From: Lachnospiraceae bacterium
GTDB lineage: Bacteria > Bacillota > Clostridia > Lachnospirales > Lachnospiraceae
Direction of reading: 5' to 3'
Assembly (NCBI GenBank): GCA_017408735.1
Contig: JAFQUB010000056.1
Coordinates: forward strand, 62,001 to 126,000
Length of the DNA stretch: 64,000 nt
Part shown: positions 53,547 through 62,581 of the stretch, one piece after another
Layout of the letters: each line of letters begins with the position of its first letter
How positions within the stretch are numbered: the stretch's first letter is position 1
Made by a program: the position numbers and the translations under genes
Notes under the pieces: generated by a model
The model's database searches: none
Told to the model about the DNA's origin: nothing
Seen by the model: the letters and a program-made list of their open reading frames with translations, nothing else

Positions 53547-54488
53547 TTAGTTTTGAATATAATCAACATTTCGCTCAAACATTGTGTTCAAATTAATCTT
53601 TTCTTTAAATGTTCTATTCGAAACACCATTAATGGAAACCTGCACCTTTGTAATTGTTGGCAGTTCTGTTAGTGAATTCACCAAGGAATAGATAACTACG
53701 TCTTCATCTACACCCATAGACTGTTTTAAAAAATTGTCATCAAAGTTCACATAACACACACCATCTTTTACATACAAATTCAAAAGTTTTGTATTTTCCG
53801 GTAAAGATGCTTTTGCAAGATTACCACTTTCTTCTGCATCGATTCCCTTTAACAACTGTTCCACAATCAGTTTTTCCATGGAGATATTTGTATTATACAA
53901 CAGCTTTCTCTTTACCATGATCAACCCATCACCTTTAGTATTACTAAAATACAGCTTTAATTCTGTTTCCTGATAAGAGTTAATTTCTGAACCCATATTT
54001 TCCATAAAAGTATCACTGGTCATGAGTCCGATGGTATGTCCGGTAGCATCTACCAACGGCTGATTATTTACTAGAAATTCCACTCCGGCGATTCCCTCTA
54101 TCTGGGTTAAGGTTCTTACAATCGCTGCCCTGCAAAGTACTTCAGTAATGGACTCCATATCATAATAAGATTCCCCAAAATACAGTGTTAACTGTTCCTC
54201 ATCCAGTGAATAACTTAACATTTCCACGTTTTCCGGAACTGCACACTTATGTGCAAGACCGACTGGCTGTTTCAGTTTTTCAAACAACTCATCCACAAGT
54301 TTTTCTGTGGCAGATTCTGTTGCCATATATGCCTCTATATCCAAAGTAGACGTTTCATTGCTGATATAAAAAACCTGAAATGTCCCCTCCGGAAGTTCTG
54401 TCACCATTTCCTCATTATTTGCTTGAGAACAAGCTGTCATCAAGCATAGTAAGGCAAACATAGCTAAAATTTTTATTTTCTTTTTCAT
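53547..54488 (-). CDS. GerMN-domain lipoprotein
   Basis: A 313-aa protein with a lipoprotein signal (LALLCLMTAC-type end: FALLCLMTACSQ) and two GerMN/spore-germination-type domains (about 85-165 and 190-300; QLTLYFGESYYDME, VCRAAIVRTLTQIEG; KLLNLYVKDGVCYVNFDDNFL, VVIYSLVNSLTELPTITKV). It is outside the membrane. It follows a sensor kinase gene with the starts/stops nearly touching. The trio regulator-kinase-GerMN lipoprotein mirrors mtrA-mtrB-lpqB of Actinobacteria, where the lipoprotein modulates the kinase. That role here is inference. Confidence 0.85.
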   Translation of the reverse strand: MKKKIKILAMFALLCLMTACSQANNEEMVTELPEGTFQVFYISNETSTLDIEAYMATESATEKLVDELFEKLKQPVGLAHKCAVPENVEMLSYSLDEEQLTLYFGESYYDMESITEVLCRAAIVRTLTQIEGIAGVEFLVNNQPLVDATGHTIGLMTSDTFMENMGSEINSYQETELKLYFSNTKGDGLIMVKRKLLYNTNISMEKLIVEQLLKGIDAEESGNLAKASLPENTKLLNLYVKDGVCYVNFDDNFLKQSMGVDEDVVIYSLVNSLTELPTITKVQVSINGVSNRTFKEKINLNTMFERNVDYIQN

Positions 54489-54501
54489 TTCTGCACTACC
54501 T

Positions 54502-55938
54502 TTACTCAATATAACTCAATGGTATTCTTACCGTGAATTTTGTTCCCTCACCAACCTTACTGGAAACTTTTACTGTTCCATGATGCATTAAAATTGCATT
54601 TTTTGTTATGGCAAGACCAAGTCCGGTACCCCCAATTTCTCTTGAGTGGGATTTATCCACCCGGTAAAAACGTTCAAAAATATCATTAATAGCCTCCTCC
54701 GGAATACCAATGCCTGAATCAGCCACCGTAATATACATATCTTTGTGGTCTGCATTTAATGATACATGAACCCATCCATTCTCAATATTATATTTAATCG
54801 CATTTTCCACAAGGTTAGAAATCGCAAGTGTGAATTTTACCTCATCAATTTCTGCTGTTACCTCACGGAAACTTTCAAATACCAGTTCAATATTTCTCTT
54901 CTTGGCAATCGGACGTAAACGTTTCATAATCACTTCAATCAAGTCATTTACTGATTTGGATTCTATATCCGGTTTCGCCTCCGTTTTATCCATTTTTACC
55001 AGTGAAAGTAAATCATTGATAATCTTATTTTCTCTATCAATTTCTTCTGACATGTCTGTCATAAATTCTTTGTAAAGCTCTGCTGGTGCATCTCCCATTG
55101 CCATAAGAGAATCTGCCAACACCTTCATAGAGGTCAATGGAGTTTTTAATTCATGGCTCACATTAGAAACAAATTCCTGTCTTGCCTTATCCACACTTTT
55201 CATTTTAGACAACAGACTTGCAAAGGATTCAGCAATCAGATGTGTTTCTGTAAATTCCGTCATCGTCTTTGAAACAGCCTCTACCTCCACTTCTTCTCCC
55301 CATTCCGCAATGGAATCTGTCATCTTCAGGAATGGATTCACAATGGATTTAGAGAACATTACAGCAACCAGCATCACAATAATTACAATTACCAGCACAA
55401 TCAAATCCAACTTCGTTGTTAGATTCTCCAGTGTTGTCTTAATAGAATCAATGGAAACACTAACCAGCATAACACCTACAATTGACTGCCCATTGTTTGC
55501 CATACTATTTATTACAGGAACCGTCAACTCTATGTATCGCTCATTTTTGTCATAATGTACTGTATTTTCTCCCTTAAAACACTTAATTACTTCCGAAGAA
55601 ACTATTGTTTTCCCTTCGTCCAGAGAATAGGTATCCTTCACGATTCTAAGAGCGCTGTCCACAATAATAATACGTCCATCATAAATATTAGATAACTGTG
55701 CCAGTTCAGCATTTACCTTCTCTGAAGAAGTATCGTACATATAATTATAATTAATCAACTGGTTAGAAATGCTGTTACACTGTGCCTGTATTTCAATACT
55801 TCGATTAGAAATTGCCTCTTCCTCATAAAAGTGTAACACCCCATATTTTAAGCACAAGGCAGGGATAATTCCCACAATTAAAACCACAAAAAATATTCTA
55901 AGGCGCAGACTATGAAGTAATTCATCTAATGCTTTCAT
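54502..55938 (-). CDS. Membrane sensor histidine kinase
   Basis: A 478-aa protein with two membrane helices (about 13-33 and 183-203) around a roughly 150-residue extracytosolic sensor domain (sCache-like; DGRIIIVDSALRIVKDTYSLDEGKTIVS). A HAMP-like linker leads to the His box FVSNVSHELKTPLTSMKVLADS near 255, NLVENAIKY, DSGIGIPEEAINDIFERFYRVD and GTGLGLAITKNAI. It resembles WalK/PhoR-type kinases, and its partner regulator lies 34 bp upstream. The ligand is unknown; a cell-wall signal is plausible. Confidence 0.92.
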   Translation of the reverse strand: MKALDELLHSLRLRIFFVVLIVGIIPALCLKYGVLHFYEEEAISNRSIEIQAQCNSISNQLINYNYMYDTSSEKVNAELAQLSNIYDGRIIIVDSALRIVKDTYSLDEGKTIVSSEVIKCFKGENTVHYDKNERYIELTVPVINSMANNGQSIVGVMLVSVSIDSIKTTLENLTTKLDLIVLVIVIIVMLVAVMFSKSIVNPFLKMTDSIAEWGEEVEVEAVSKTMTEFTETHLIAESFASLLSKMKSVDKARQEFVSNVSHELKTPLTSMKVLADSLMAMGDAPAELYKEFMTDMSEEIDRENKIINDLLSLVKMDKTEAKPDIESKSVNDLIEVIMKRLRPIAKKRNIELVFESFREVTAEIDEVKFTLAISNLVENAIKYNIENGWVHVSLNADHKDMYITVADSGIGIPEEAINDIFERFYRVDKSHSREIGGTGLGLAITKNAILMHHGTVKVSSKVGEGTKFTVRIPLSYIE

Positions 55939-55972
55939 ATATCATCCACTCCTTCCAAATATCATTACTTCA

Positions 55973-56662
55973 CTATACTTGGAAGTAGTATCCGACACCC
56001 CATTTTGTATGCACATATTTCGGTTCACTCGGATTTTTTTCGATTTTTTCACGAAGTCTTCGAATATGAACATCCACGGTTCTTACATCTCCCGGATAAT
56101 CTTCGCCCCAGATTAAATTCAATAATTTTTCTCTGCTGTATACTTTATTCGGATTCATTACAAGAAGTTCTAATACGTCGAATTCTTTTGCTGTCAGGTT
56201 AATCTCTTCTTCCGCAATATACAATCTTCTTCCATCGCAGTCTAATTTCATATCCCCTGCTTCCATCACATCCTGTTTCTGTTCAGAATCTTCCTTGGCA
56301 GTTCCACGACGTAAAATAGCTTTGATTCTTGCCTTTACTTCCAGAATGTTAAATGGTTTTGTAATATAATCATCCGCACCATATTCCAGACCTAAAATTT
56401 TATCCATGTCATCCCCTTTTGCTGTCAACATAACAATCGGTACATTAGAAAATTCTCTTACCTGCTGGCACACTTCGAAACCGGTAAATTTAGGAAGCAT
56501 AACGTCTAACAGAATAATATCATATTCATTTGCTTTTGCATACTCGATGGCTTCCTCACCATCGTACGCACAATCTACTTCCATACCATCCTGTTCTAAA
56601 CTGAAACGAATCCCCTTGACAATTAATTTTTCATCATCGACTACTAAAACTTTCTTTCCCAT
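55973..56662 (-). CDS. OmpR-family response regulator
   Basis: A 229-aa protein. The receiver has VLVVDDEKLIVKG, phospho-Asp in YDIILLDVMLPKFTG and TKPFNI. The winged helix spans about 130-229 (INLTAKEFDVLELLVMNPNKVYSREKLLNLIWGEDYPGDVRTVDVHIRRLREKI). It may start at ATG 56662 or at the GTG 56671 that overlaps the comEA stop (GTGA). It resembles WalR/MtrA regulators. Its co-transcription with comEA is notable because it sits between comEA and comEC. Confidence 0.92.
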   Translation of the reverse strand: MGKKVLVVDDEKLIVKGIRFSLEQDGMEVDCAYDGEEAIEYAKANEYDIILLDVMLPKFTGFEVCQQVREFSNVPIVMLTAKGDDMDKILGLEYGADDYITKPFNILEVKARIKAILRRGTAKEDSEQKQDVMEAGDMKLDCDGRRLYIAEEEINLTAKEFDVLELLVMNPNKVYSREKLLNLIWGEDYPGDVRTVDVHIRRLREKIEKNPSEPKYVHTKWGVGYYFQV

Positions 56663-56667
56663 TTTCT

Positions 56668-57279
56668 TCACCTAATCCTCACTAGTTCTTTTATTTTTTC
56701 GTATACACCATTTTTTATTCCTGCAATGTTGGTCAATTCCTCAATACTTTGAAAGCCTCCATGTTCTTCCCTGTATTGAATAATTGCCTGTGCCTTAGAT
56801 TCTCCAATACCCGGCAGGGTCATCAATTCTTCTAATCCTGCAGTGTTAATATTGACACTGCTTTCCCCACTTTCTTTACCTTCCGAATCCATAACACCCA
56901 TTTCCACCTCTGCTTGAAATGGTACATACAATTGCTCCCCGTCCATAACGGTTGCCGCCTGATTCACGCAATTTCCGGCACCTTCCGGCAAAATCCCTCC
57001 TGCCATCTGAATCAACTGATATACTCTGGCATCCTCTTTGACCTGATATACTCCCGGATTTACCACTGCTCCACAGACATAGACATATATGTCGCTTTTA
57101 TCCACTTTTGTTGGCTCCGGTTGTATACTTATTTCTGGTTCTTTCGTCTGTTCTGCCAAACTCTCATCGGAAACACTTAGATTTTGTATGTTCTTGTCAT
57201 TATCTGTTGTGGTATAAAAAAGCCCACACAGAATAAGGAAAATTAAAATACATATATACTTTACTTTTTTATTTTTCAT
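56668..57279 (-). CDS. comEA: Competence protein ComEA
   Basis: A 203-aa protein with an N-terminal membrane helix (about 7-24), a SLBB-like domain (about 60-130; DIYVYVCGAVVNPGVYQV, INQAATVMDGEQLYVP-type region) and C-terminal helix-hairpin-helix DNA-binding motifs (SSVNINTAGLEELMTLPGIGESKAQAIIQYREEHG). It binds transforming DNA outside the membrane and hands it to ComEC. It is the first gene of the long leftward run. A hairpin covers its ribosome site (57282-57300). Confidence 0.93.
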   Translation of the reverse strand: MKNKKVKYICILIFLILCGLFYTTTDNDKNIQNLSVSDESLAEQTKEPEISIQPEPTKVDKSDIYVYVCGAVVNPGVYQVKEDARVYQLIQMAGGILPEGAGNCVNQAATVMDGEQLYVPFQAEVEMGVMDSEGKESGESSVNINTAGLEELMTLPGIGESKAQAIIQYREEHGGFQSIEELTNIAGIKNGVYEKIKELVRIR

Positions 57280-57281
57280 GA

Positions 57282-57300
57282 TATCCTCCTTTTGAGGATA
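57282..57300 (-). promoter_or_regulatory. Hairpin occluding the comEA ribosome binding site
   Basis: On the minus strand TATCCTC, five-base loop, GAGGATA is a perfect 7-bp stem. It includes the GGAGG ribosome site and ends two bases before the ATG. The start of the whole run could thus be under translational control. Confidence 0.55.
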
Positions 57301-57397
57301 CCCTATTGCATATGGATACTTTTATTTTATCTAAAATTTCACAATTTTACAACAAAAAAATTAAAAAATCTAGGAATTTTTTTCATATTTTTTCCGA

Positions 57398-57436
57398 AAA
57401 TAAAAACAAAGCGGATGTTTCTTAACAACCGCTTTG
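57398..57436 (-). terminator. Intrinsic terminator of the arginine operon
   Basis: On the minus strand CAAAGCGG pairs with CCGCTTTG around a 14-base loop, followed by TTTTTATTTT. It lies 8 bp past the stop of the solute-binding protein gene. Confidence 0.85.
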
Positions 57437-57443
57437 AGAATTT

Positions 57444-58772
57444 TTAATGATTTAATTGTTCTTTTACCTGTTCTGAAACCGCCTGTATCTGTCCCTGTAC
57501 ATCTTCGCCTGTCCAGATATTAAAGAAGGCAATTTCCAGATTCACCCAGAAATTACTTGCGTTTAACAGCTTGGGCAGGGACACTGAATTTTCATACTGG
57601 GCATAAATTTCATCCCGATATACATTATCTGGTGTGGTTACTTCCCTTTTTGCTGCGTATTTTCCAGTAGTTTCATACAATTTATCTGCATATCCAAAGG
57701 ACAAATAGTCTGCAAATTTGTCTGCTTCTTTTTCATTTCTTGTATATCCATTTACAACAGCTGCTGTGGTTACAGACAACGCCTTGGTTGTCAACTCCTC
57801 TGAAACATTTGGAAGTGCTGCAATTCCATAATTAATCTGAGTTCCATTTTCTTCCTGCAGTTCGGAAAGTTTTTGAACTGCATCCGTTTTTGCAATTGCA
57901 TATACTGTTTTTCCATTTGCGAATTCAGACAACACTGTTTCATAATTTATTGTTTTTATATCAATGGCAAAAAACTGTGACAATTCCTGAAAAGCTGTAA
58001 GGCACTGAACTACATTTTCATTTGCCACATCCACAACACCGGCATTATCTCCATCCTGACCGCCTAATTTCAGATAATCCCCCACAAAAAAGTAAGTATA
58101 AAAAATATCAGCTACGTCAAAACGGAATATGTTTTCCACGCCTTCTGCACCCTCAAAATATTCAGAAAAATCCTTTAGTTCCTCTATTGTCTTTGGTATT
58201 ACTTCTACTTTCTGAGTTTCTGCCTGTTCCGGAATCTCTTCTCCATTATCCTCCGCTTCTATGGTCTGTTCCACCTGAATATAATCTTTGTTATACAACA
58301 AAAAGCTTGTTTCAAAACTGATAGGATATGCAATCTGATTTCCATTGTACCTTACTGCATGAAGTGCTGTGTTTCCATAATAGTCGGTGCTATAGTGGTT
58401 ATGATGTTTTTCCACCACACTGGTAAGCCCCGCCAGTTCTACCATTTCCAACTGATCATTGGTAACCAGATACACATCCGGTCCCTCAAATTCTTCACCC
58501 ACACTGCTATTATGAATCATTTCAATGTAATCAATTTCTGCAATCTGTTTTGTTTTTACTTTCACATGATTCTTTTCTTCATAGCTTTTTGCTGCCCCTT
58601 CAATGTACGCCTGCAGGCTTTCATCTGCATACCATACATTCAGGGTTACTTCTTCTCCTGTCTGAGTAGTTGTATTTTCACCTTCTGTCATGGAGTCTTC
58701 CAATCCATACCATACCATAAACACAAGCAATATAATTACAGCAAGCATGGAAATTCTTTTCTTTATTCTCAT
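57444..58772 (-). CDS. Extracellular solute-binding protein (family 1), orphan
   Basis: A 442-aa protein with an N-terminal hydrophobic signal/anchor (about 8-25; no lipobox Cys) and the family-1 binding fold: VTLNVWYADESLQAYIEGAAKSYEEK, GPDVYLVTNDQLEMVELAGL, IAYPISFETSFLLYNKDYI, FANGKTVYAIAKTDA. Family members usually bind sugars for ABC uptake. No permease or ATPase gene is near; instead it lies 15 bp after argD and before the operon terminator. Possible roles are a stand-alone sensor component or a subunit used by a transporter elsewhere. An arginine link is suggested only by position. Confidence 0.8.
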   Translation of the reverse strand: MRIKKRISMLAVIILLVFMVWYGLEDSMTEGENTTTQTGEEVTLNVWYADESLQAYIEGAAKSYEEKNHVKVKTKQIAEIDYIEMIHNSSVGEEFEGPDVYLVTNDQLEMVELAGLTSVVEKHHNHYSTDYYGNTALHAVRYNGNQIAYPISFETSFLLYNKDYIQVEQTIEAEDNGEEIPEQAETQKVEVIPKTIEELKDFSEYFEGAEGVENIFRFDVADIFYTYFFVGDYLKLGGQDGDNAGVVDVANENVVQCLTAFQELSQFFAIDIKTINYETVLSEFANGKTVYAIAKTDAVQKLSELQEENGTQINYGIAALPNVSEELTTKALSVTTAAVVNGYTRNEKEADKFADYLSFGYADKLYETTGKYAAKREVTTPDNVYRDEIYAQYENSVSLPKLLNASNFWVNLEIAFFNIWTGEDVQGQIQAVSEQVKEQLNH

Positions 58773-58787
58773 GTTGTGTTCTCCATT

Positions 58788-59978
58788 TTATAAACTTTTT
58801 TGTAGCTTTTCTATCATTTCATCCACGTGAGCTTTGGTAATCACCAATGGCGGTACCATACGAACCACATTACTTCCGGCTGTAATTACAATCAACCCAT
58901 TATCCAGAGCCTTATTTACAATATCTCCCGGTTTTACGCCATCTTTTACCACAAGCCCCTGCATCAGACCTTTTCCACGTCTTGCAGTGAAGATATCAGA
59001 ATCAGCCACCAATGCATCCAGTTTTTCTTCCAGATAAACACTGATTTCCTTTACGTGGGATGTAATATCACGTTCTTCAAAGATTTCAAACACCTTATCT
59101 ACCGCTGCACAGGCAAATGGATTGCCACCATAGGTAGTTCCATGGTCACCTGCTACTAAGGATGCCTTAGCAGCCTTCTCATTTAATACAAATGCTCCCA
59201 CCGGCACACCACAGCCCAACGCTTTGGCACAGGTCATCACATCCGGCTCTACACCGTAATCCTGCCATGCAAACATGCTTCCGGTTCTTCCCATTCCGCA
59301 CTGGATTTCATCCAAAATCAAAAGAATGTCATTTTCTTCACAAAGTTTCTTTACGCCCTTTAAAAATTCCGGTTCTGCCGGATAGATTCCGCCTTCACCC
59401 TGCACGGTTTCCATAATAATTGCACAGGTTTTCTCGTTTATCTGAGCCTTTACGCTTTCTAAATCATTGAAATCTGCAAACTTAATTCCACCAATCAAAG
59501 GTTTGAAAGCTTCCTGATACTTTGGATTTCCGGTAACAGATAACGCCCCCAGACTTCTTCCGTGGAAGGAATGATTCATTGCGATAATTTCATGGTCTGT
59601 GTTTCCATCTTTGTTGTAAGCATATTTACGAGCTACTTTGATAGCCCCTTCAATGGCTTCTGTACCACTGTTTGTAAAGAATGCTTTGCTTAATCCGGAA
59701 GCTTTCACCAGCTTTTCTGCTGCCTTTGCTGCCGGTATGTTATAAAACAAATTTGAAGTATGTATTAACTTATCAATCTGCGCCTTTAAGGCATCAGAAT
59801 ATTCTTTGTCATTGTATCCTAACGCAAATACCGCAATACCTGCACCGAAATCCAGATATTCTTTTCCTTCTGCATCATATAAATAAACACCATCGCCTTT
59901 TTCTAATACAATCTGGTAACGGTTGTATGTATGAAGAATATATTCCTCGCAGGCATCAATATATTTTTTACTTTCCAT
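58788..59978 (-). CDS. argD: Acetylornithine aminotransferase
   Basis: A 396-aa class-III PLP aminotransferase: [75 protein letters not shown], and the PLP-lysine region [15 protein letters not shown]. It converts N-acetylglutamate semialdehyde to N-acetylornithine with glutamate. It overlaps argB by 11 bp. Confidence 0.95.
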   Translation of the reverse strand: MESKKYIDACEEYILHTYNRYQIVLEKGDGVYLYDAEGKEYLDFGAGIAVFALGYNDKEYSDALKAQIDKLIHTSNLFYNIPAAKAAEKLVKASGLSKAFFTNSGTEAIEGAIKVARKYAYNKDGNTDHEIIAMNHSFHGRSLGALSVTGNPKYQEAFKPLIGGIKFADFNDLESVKAQINEKTCAIIMETVQGEGGIYPAEPEFLKGVKKLCEENDILLILDEIQCGMGRTGSMFAWQDYGVEPDVMTCAKALGCGVPVGAFVLNEKAAKASLVAGDHGTTYGGNPFACAAVDKVFEIFEERDITSHVKEISVYLEEKLDALVADSDIFTARRGKGLMQGLVVKDGVKPGDIVNKALDNGLIVITAGSNVVRMVPPLVITKAHVDEMIEKLQKSL

Positions 59979-60864
59979 CGTAGAATTTCATCTCCTTATC
60001 ACCTAAAATAGCGGTTCCAATACCCTTGTTTGTAAAGATTTCCAATAACAGACAGTGTGGAATTCTTCCATCTAAAATATGTACTCTGGATACGCCCTCT
60101 CTGATGGCATCCATACAGTTATTTAATTTCGGAAGCATACCGCCCCCTACAGTTCCGTCTGCAATCAGCCCTTCTGCTTCTGACAAGGTAAGTTCGGAAA
60201 TCAAAGAACTCTTATCTGCCGGGTCCCTCATAACACCTTCCACATCGGTTAAGAATGCAAGCTTTTCTGATTTCATTGCTTTTGCAATGGCACAGGCTGC
60301 ATCGTCTGCGTTAATATTGTAGGTGTCATAATTTTCATCCATTCCAATCGGTGCAATTACCGGTAAGAAATCCTTTTCCAATAAATCCCATAAAATCTGG
60401 GCATTTACTTCTTTTACATCACCTACATATCCGATATCTTCGCCGTTGGAATATTTTTTATCTACCTTCAACAAAGCCCCATCCTTACCGCTGATACCAA
60501 TGGCACGAACACCTAACTGTTCGATTTTCTGCACCAAACTCTTATTCACCTTTCCAAGTACCATTTCTGCAATTTCCATGGTTTCTTCATCTGTCACACG
60601 GAGTCCGTTGATAAATTTTGCTTCTTTACCTGATTTTTCAATCCATTTACTGATTTCTTTTCCGCCACCATGAACGATAATCGGTTTGAATCCAACTAAC
60701 TTTAACAAAGTGACATCTTCTATCACATTTCTTTTTAATTCTTCATCAATCATGGCACTTCCACCATATTTCACTACGATAACCTTACGGTTAAAACGCT
60801 GAATATATGGTAATGCTTCTATTAAAACCTCTGCTTTTTTCAAATAATCGTTGATTTCTGCCAT
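59968..60864 (-). CDS. argB: Acetylglutamate kinase
   Basis: A 298-aa amino-acid kinase: [38 protein letters not shown], the [14 protein letters not shown] segment and [15 protein letters not shown]. It phosphorylates N-acetylglutamate. The N-terminal helix of about 20 residues ([19 protein letters not shown]) is the type associated with arginine-inhibited hexameric enzymes, so feedback control by arginine is likely. Confidence 0.95.
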   Translation of the reverse strand: MAEINDYLKKAEVLIEALPYIQRFNRKVIVVKYGGSAMIDEELKRNVIEDVTLLKLVGFKPIIVHGGGKEISKWIEKSGKEAKFINGLRVTDEETMEIAEMVLGKVNKSLVQKIEQLGVRAIGISGKDGALLKVDKKYSNGEDIGYVGDVKEVNAQILWDLLEKDFLPVIAPIGMDENYDTYNINADDAACAIAKAMKSEKLAFLTDVEGVMRDPADKSSLISELTLSEAEGLIADGTVGGGMLPKLNNCMDAIREGVSRVHILDGRIPHCLLLEIFTNKGIGTAILGDKEMKFYDGK

Positions 60865-60881
60865 TTTGTCTTCCTCCTAAA

Positions 60882-62105
60882 TTAAGAACGGTAATCTGCA
60901 TTTATTTTCACATAATCGTAGGTAAGGTCACAGCCCCATGCTGTCGCTGATGCAGTTCCCATCTTGATATCTGCAATTGCTGTAACTTTATCTTCGGATA
61001 AAATCTTAGTCGCTTCTTCTTCGCTGTAATCTACTGCCACACCATTTTCAATAATCTGAAGCTTTCCTGCGGCACTTTCAAAGAATAAATCCACCTTTTC
61101 CGGGTCAAATTCTGCCCCTGAATAACCCATGGCACAGAGAATTCTTCCCCAGTTTGCATCGTGTCCGTAAATAGCTGCCTTAGTAAGGCTTGAAGTTACC
61201 ACGGATTTGCTTAAAGTTACTGCCTGCTCTTTGCTTTCCGCACCGATAACCTTCACTTCAAATAATGCTGTCGCACCTTCACCGTCGCCGGCAATCATTT
61301 TTGCCAGTTCTTCATTTACATAATGTAATGCTTCTTTAAATTTCTTATAATTTTCATCCTTGGATGTGATTTCTTTATTTCCTGCCATTCCATTGGCAAA
61401 TAGTAATACAGTATCATTGGTAGAAGTATCTCCATCTACAGATACCATATTGTAAGTATCCTGCACATCTTCCTTTAATGCCTGTGTCAGTAATTCTTTG
61501 GAAATAGAAACGTCTGTCATAACGAACCCTAACATCGTACACATGTTCGGATGAATCATGCCGGAACCTTTACACATACCACCAACCGTTACTGTTACAC
61601 CGTCGATTTCAAAACTCACTGCCACTTCCTTTGGCATTGTGTCTGTTGTCATAATAGCTTCTGCTGCTGCATGACCTGCTTCTATTGTATCAGAAAGTGC
61701 CGGAACAAGCATGGACACACCGTTGATAATTCTATCCATTGGCAACTGCATACCAATAACACCGGTAGATGCCACGCAGACACTTTCATAAGGAATGGAC
61801 AATTTTTCTGCTGCCGCTTTGGCTGTTTCCATACAGTATCCATAGCCTTCTTCTCCGGTGCAGGCATTGGCAATCCCTGCATTGATTACGATTGCCTGAG
61901 CATAATCAGATTCTTCCACGATCATTCTGTCCCATTTTACCGGAGCTGCTTTCACTACATTGGTAGTAAAGGTTCCCGCTGCCTTACATGGCTGTTCGCT
62001 GTAAATCATTGCCATGTCGTTTCTGTCTTTATATTTAATTCCTGCCATTGCATTTGCTGCTTTAAAACCTTTTGGTGCGGTTACACCACCCTTGATAATT
62101 TCCAT
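60882..62105 (-). CDS. argJ: Bifunctional ornithine acetyltransferase / N-acetylglutamate synthase
   Basis: A 407-aa protein. ATG 62105 lies eight bases after AGGAGGA; upstream in-frame codons lie on or before that site. Motifs are KGFKAANAMAGIKYK, VINAGIANACTGEEG, CVASTGVIGMQLP and the self-cleavage site DGDTSTNDTVLLF, where the chain is cut before Thr. It recycles the acetyl group from acetylornithine to glutamate and may also use acetyl-CoA. Confidence 0.95.
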   Translation of the reverse strand: MEIIKGGVTAPKGFKAANAMAGIKYKDRNDMAMIYSEQPCKAAGTFTTNVVKAAPVKWDRMIVEESDYAQAIVINAGIANACTGEEGYGYCMETAKAAAEKLSIPYESVCVASTGVIGMQLPMDRIINGVSMLVPALSDTIEAGHAAAEAIMTTDTMPKEVAVSFEIDGVTVTVGGMCKGSGMIHPNMCTMLGFVMTDVSISKELLTQALKEDVQDTYNMVSVDGDTSTNDTVLLFANGMAGNKEITSKDENYKKFKEALHYVNEELAKMIAGDGEGATALFEVKVIGAESKEQAVTLSKSVVTSSLTKAAIYGHDANWGRILCAMGYSGAEFDPEKVDLFFESAAGKLQIIENGVAVDYSEEEATKILSEDKVTAIADIKMGTASATAWGCDLTYDYVKINADYRS

Positions 62106-62121
62106 GTTCAACATCCTCCTG

Positions 62122-62565
62122 TTACACAAACGTTGTTATATTCGCTTCATTAATCGTAAGGTCGTAATAATTCAAATCTTCTCTGAATTCCCAGCCCATC
62201 TTTCTCCAAAACTTGTTTCCCACTTCATTTGTGGTAAAAGCAATAATGGAAACCTTATTGATTTCTTCCTCTTTCAGAGCCTGTATACAGAAATTCACCA
62301 TAGCCTTTCCAATTCCGTGTTTTCTGTAAGCTTTGTCCACGCACACATGATACAGACACCCCCGTCTGCCGTCATGACCGCATAAAATACAACCTACTAT
62401 TTTTCCATTCTCCTCTGCCACCACACTGGTGGTAGGATTTCTTCTTATAAATTTTGCCACACCTTCTTTGGAATCATCGATACTGCGGATTCCAAAACCA
62501 CTAATACTAAGCCAAAGCGTATGTACCTGCTCGTAATCTTCTTCGGTCATTGCTCTTATATTCAT
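62122..62565 (-). CDS. GNAT-family N-acetyltransferase in the arginine operon
   Basis: A 147-aa GNAT protein. The acetyl-CoA-binding motif A is CLYHVCVDKAYRKHGIGKAMVNFCIQAL near residue 75, followed by FWRKMGWEFRED. It sits between argC (16-bp gap) and argJ (16-bp gap), so it is co-expressed with arginine synthesis. It could supply N-acetylglutamate (a short ArgA-like role) or acetylate another amine. The sequence alone does not decide. Confidence 0.82.
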   Translation of the reverse strand: MNIRAMTEEDYEQVHTLWLSISGFGIRSIDDSKEGVAKFIRRNPTTSVVAEENGKIVGCILCGHDGRRGCLYHVCVDKAYRKHGIGKAMVNFCIQALKEEEINKVSIIAFTTNEVGNKFWRKMGWEFREDLNYYDLTINEANITTFV

Positions 62566-62581
62566 TGTATTATCCTTTTCT

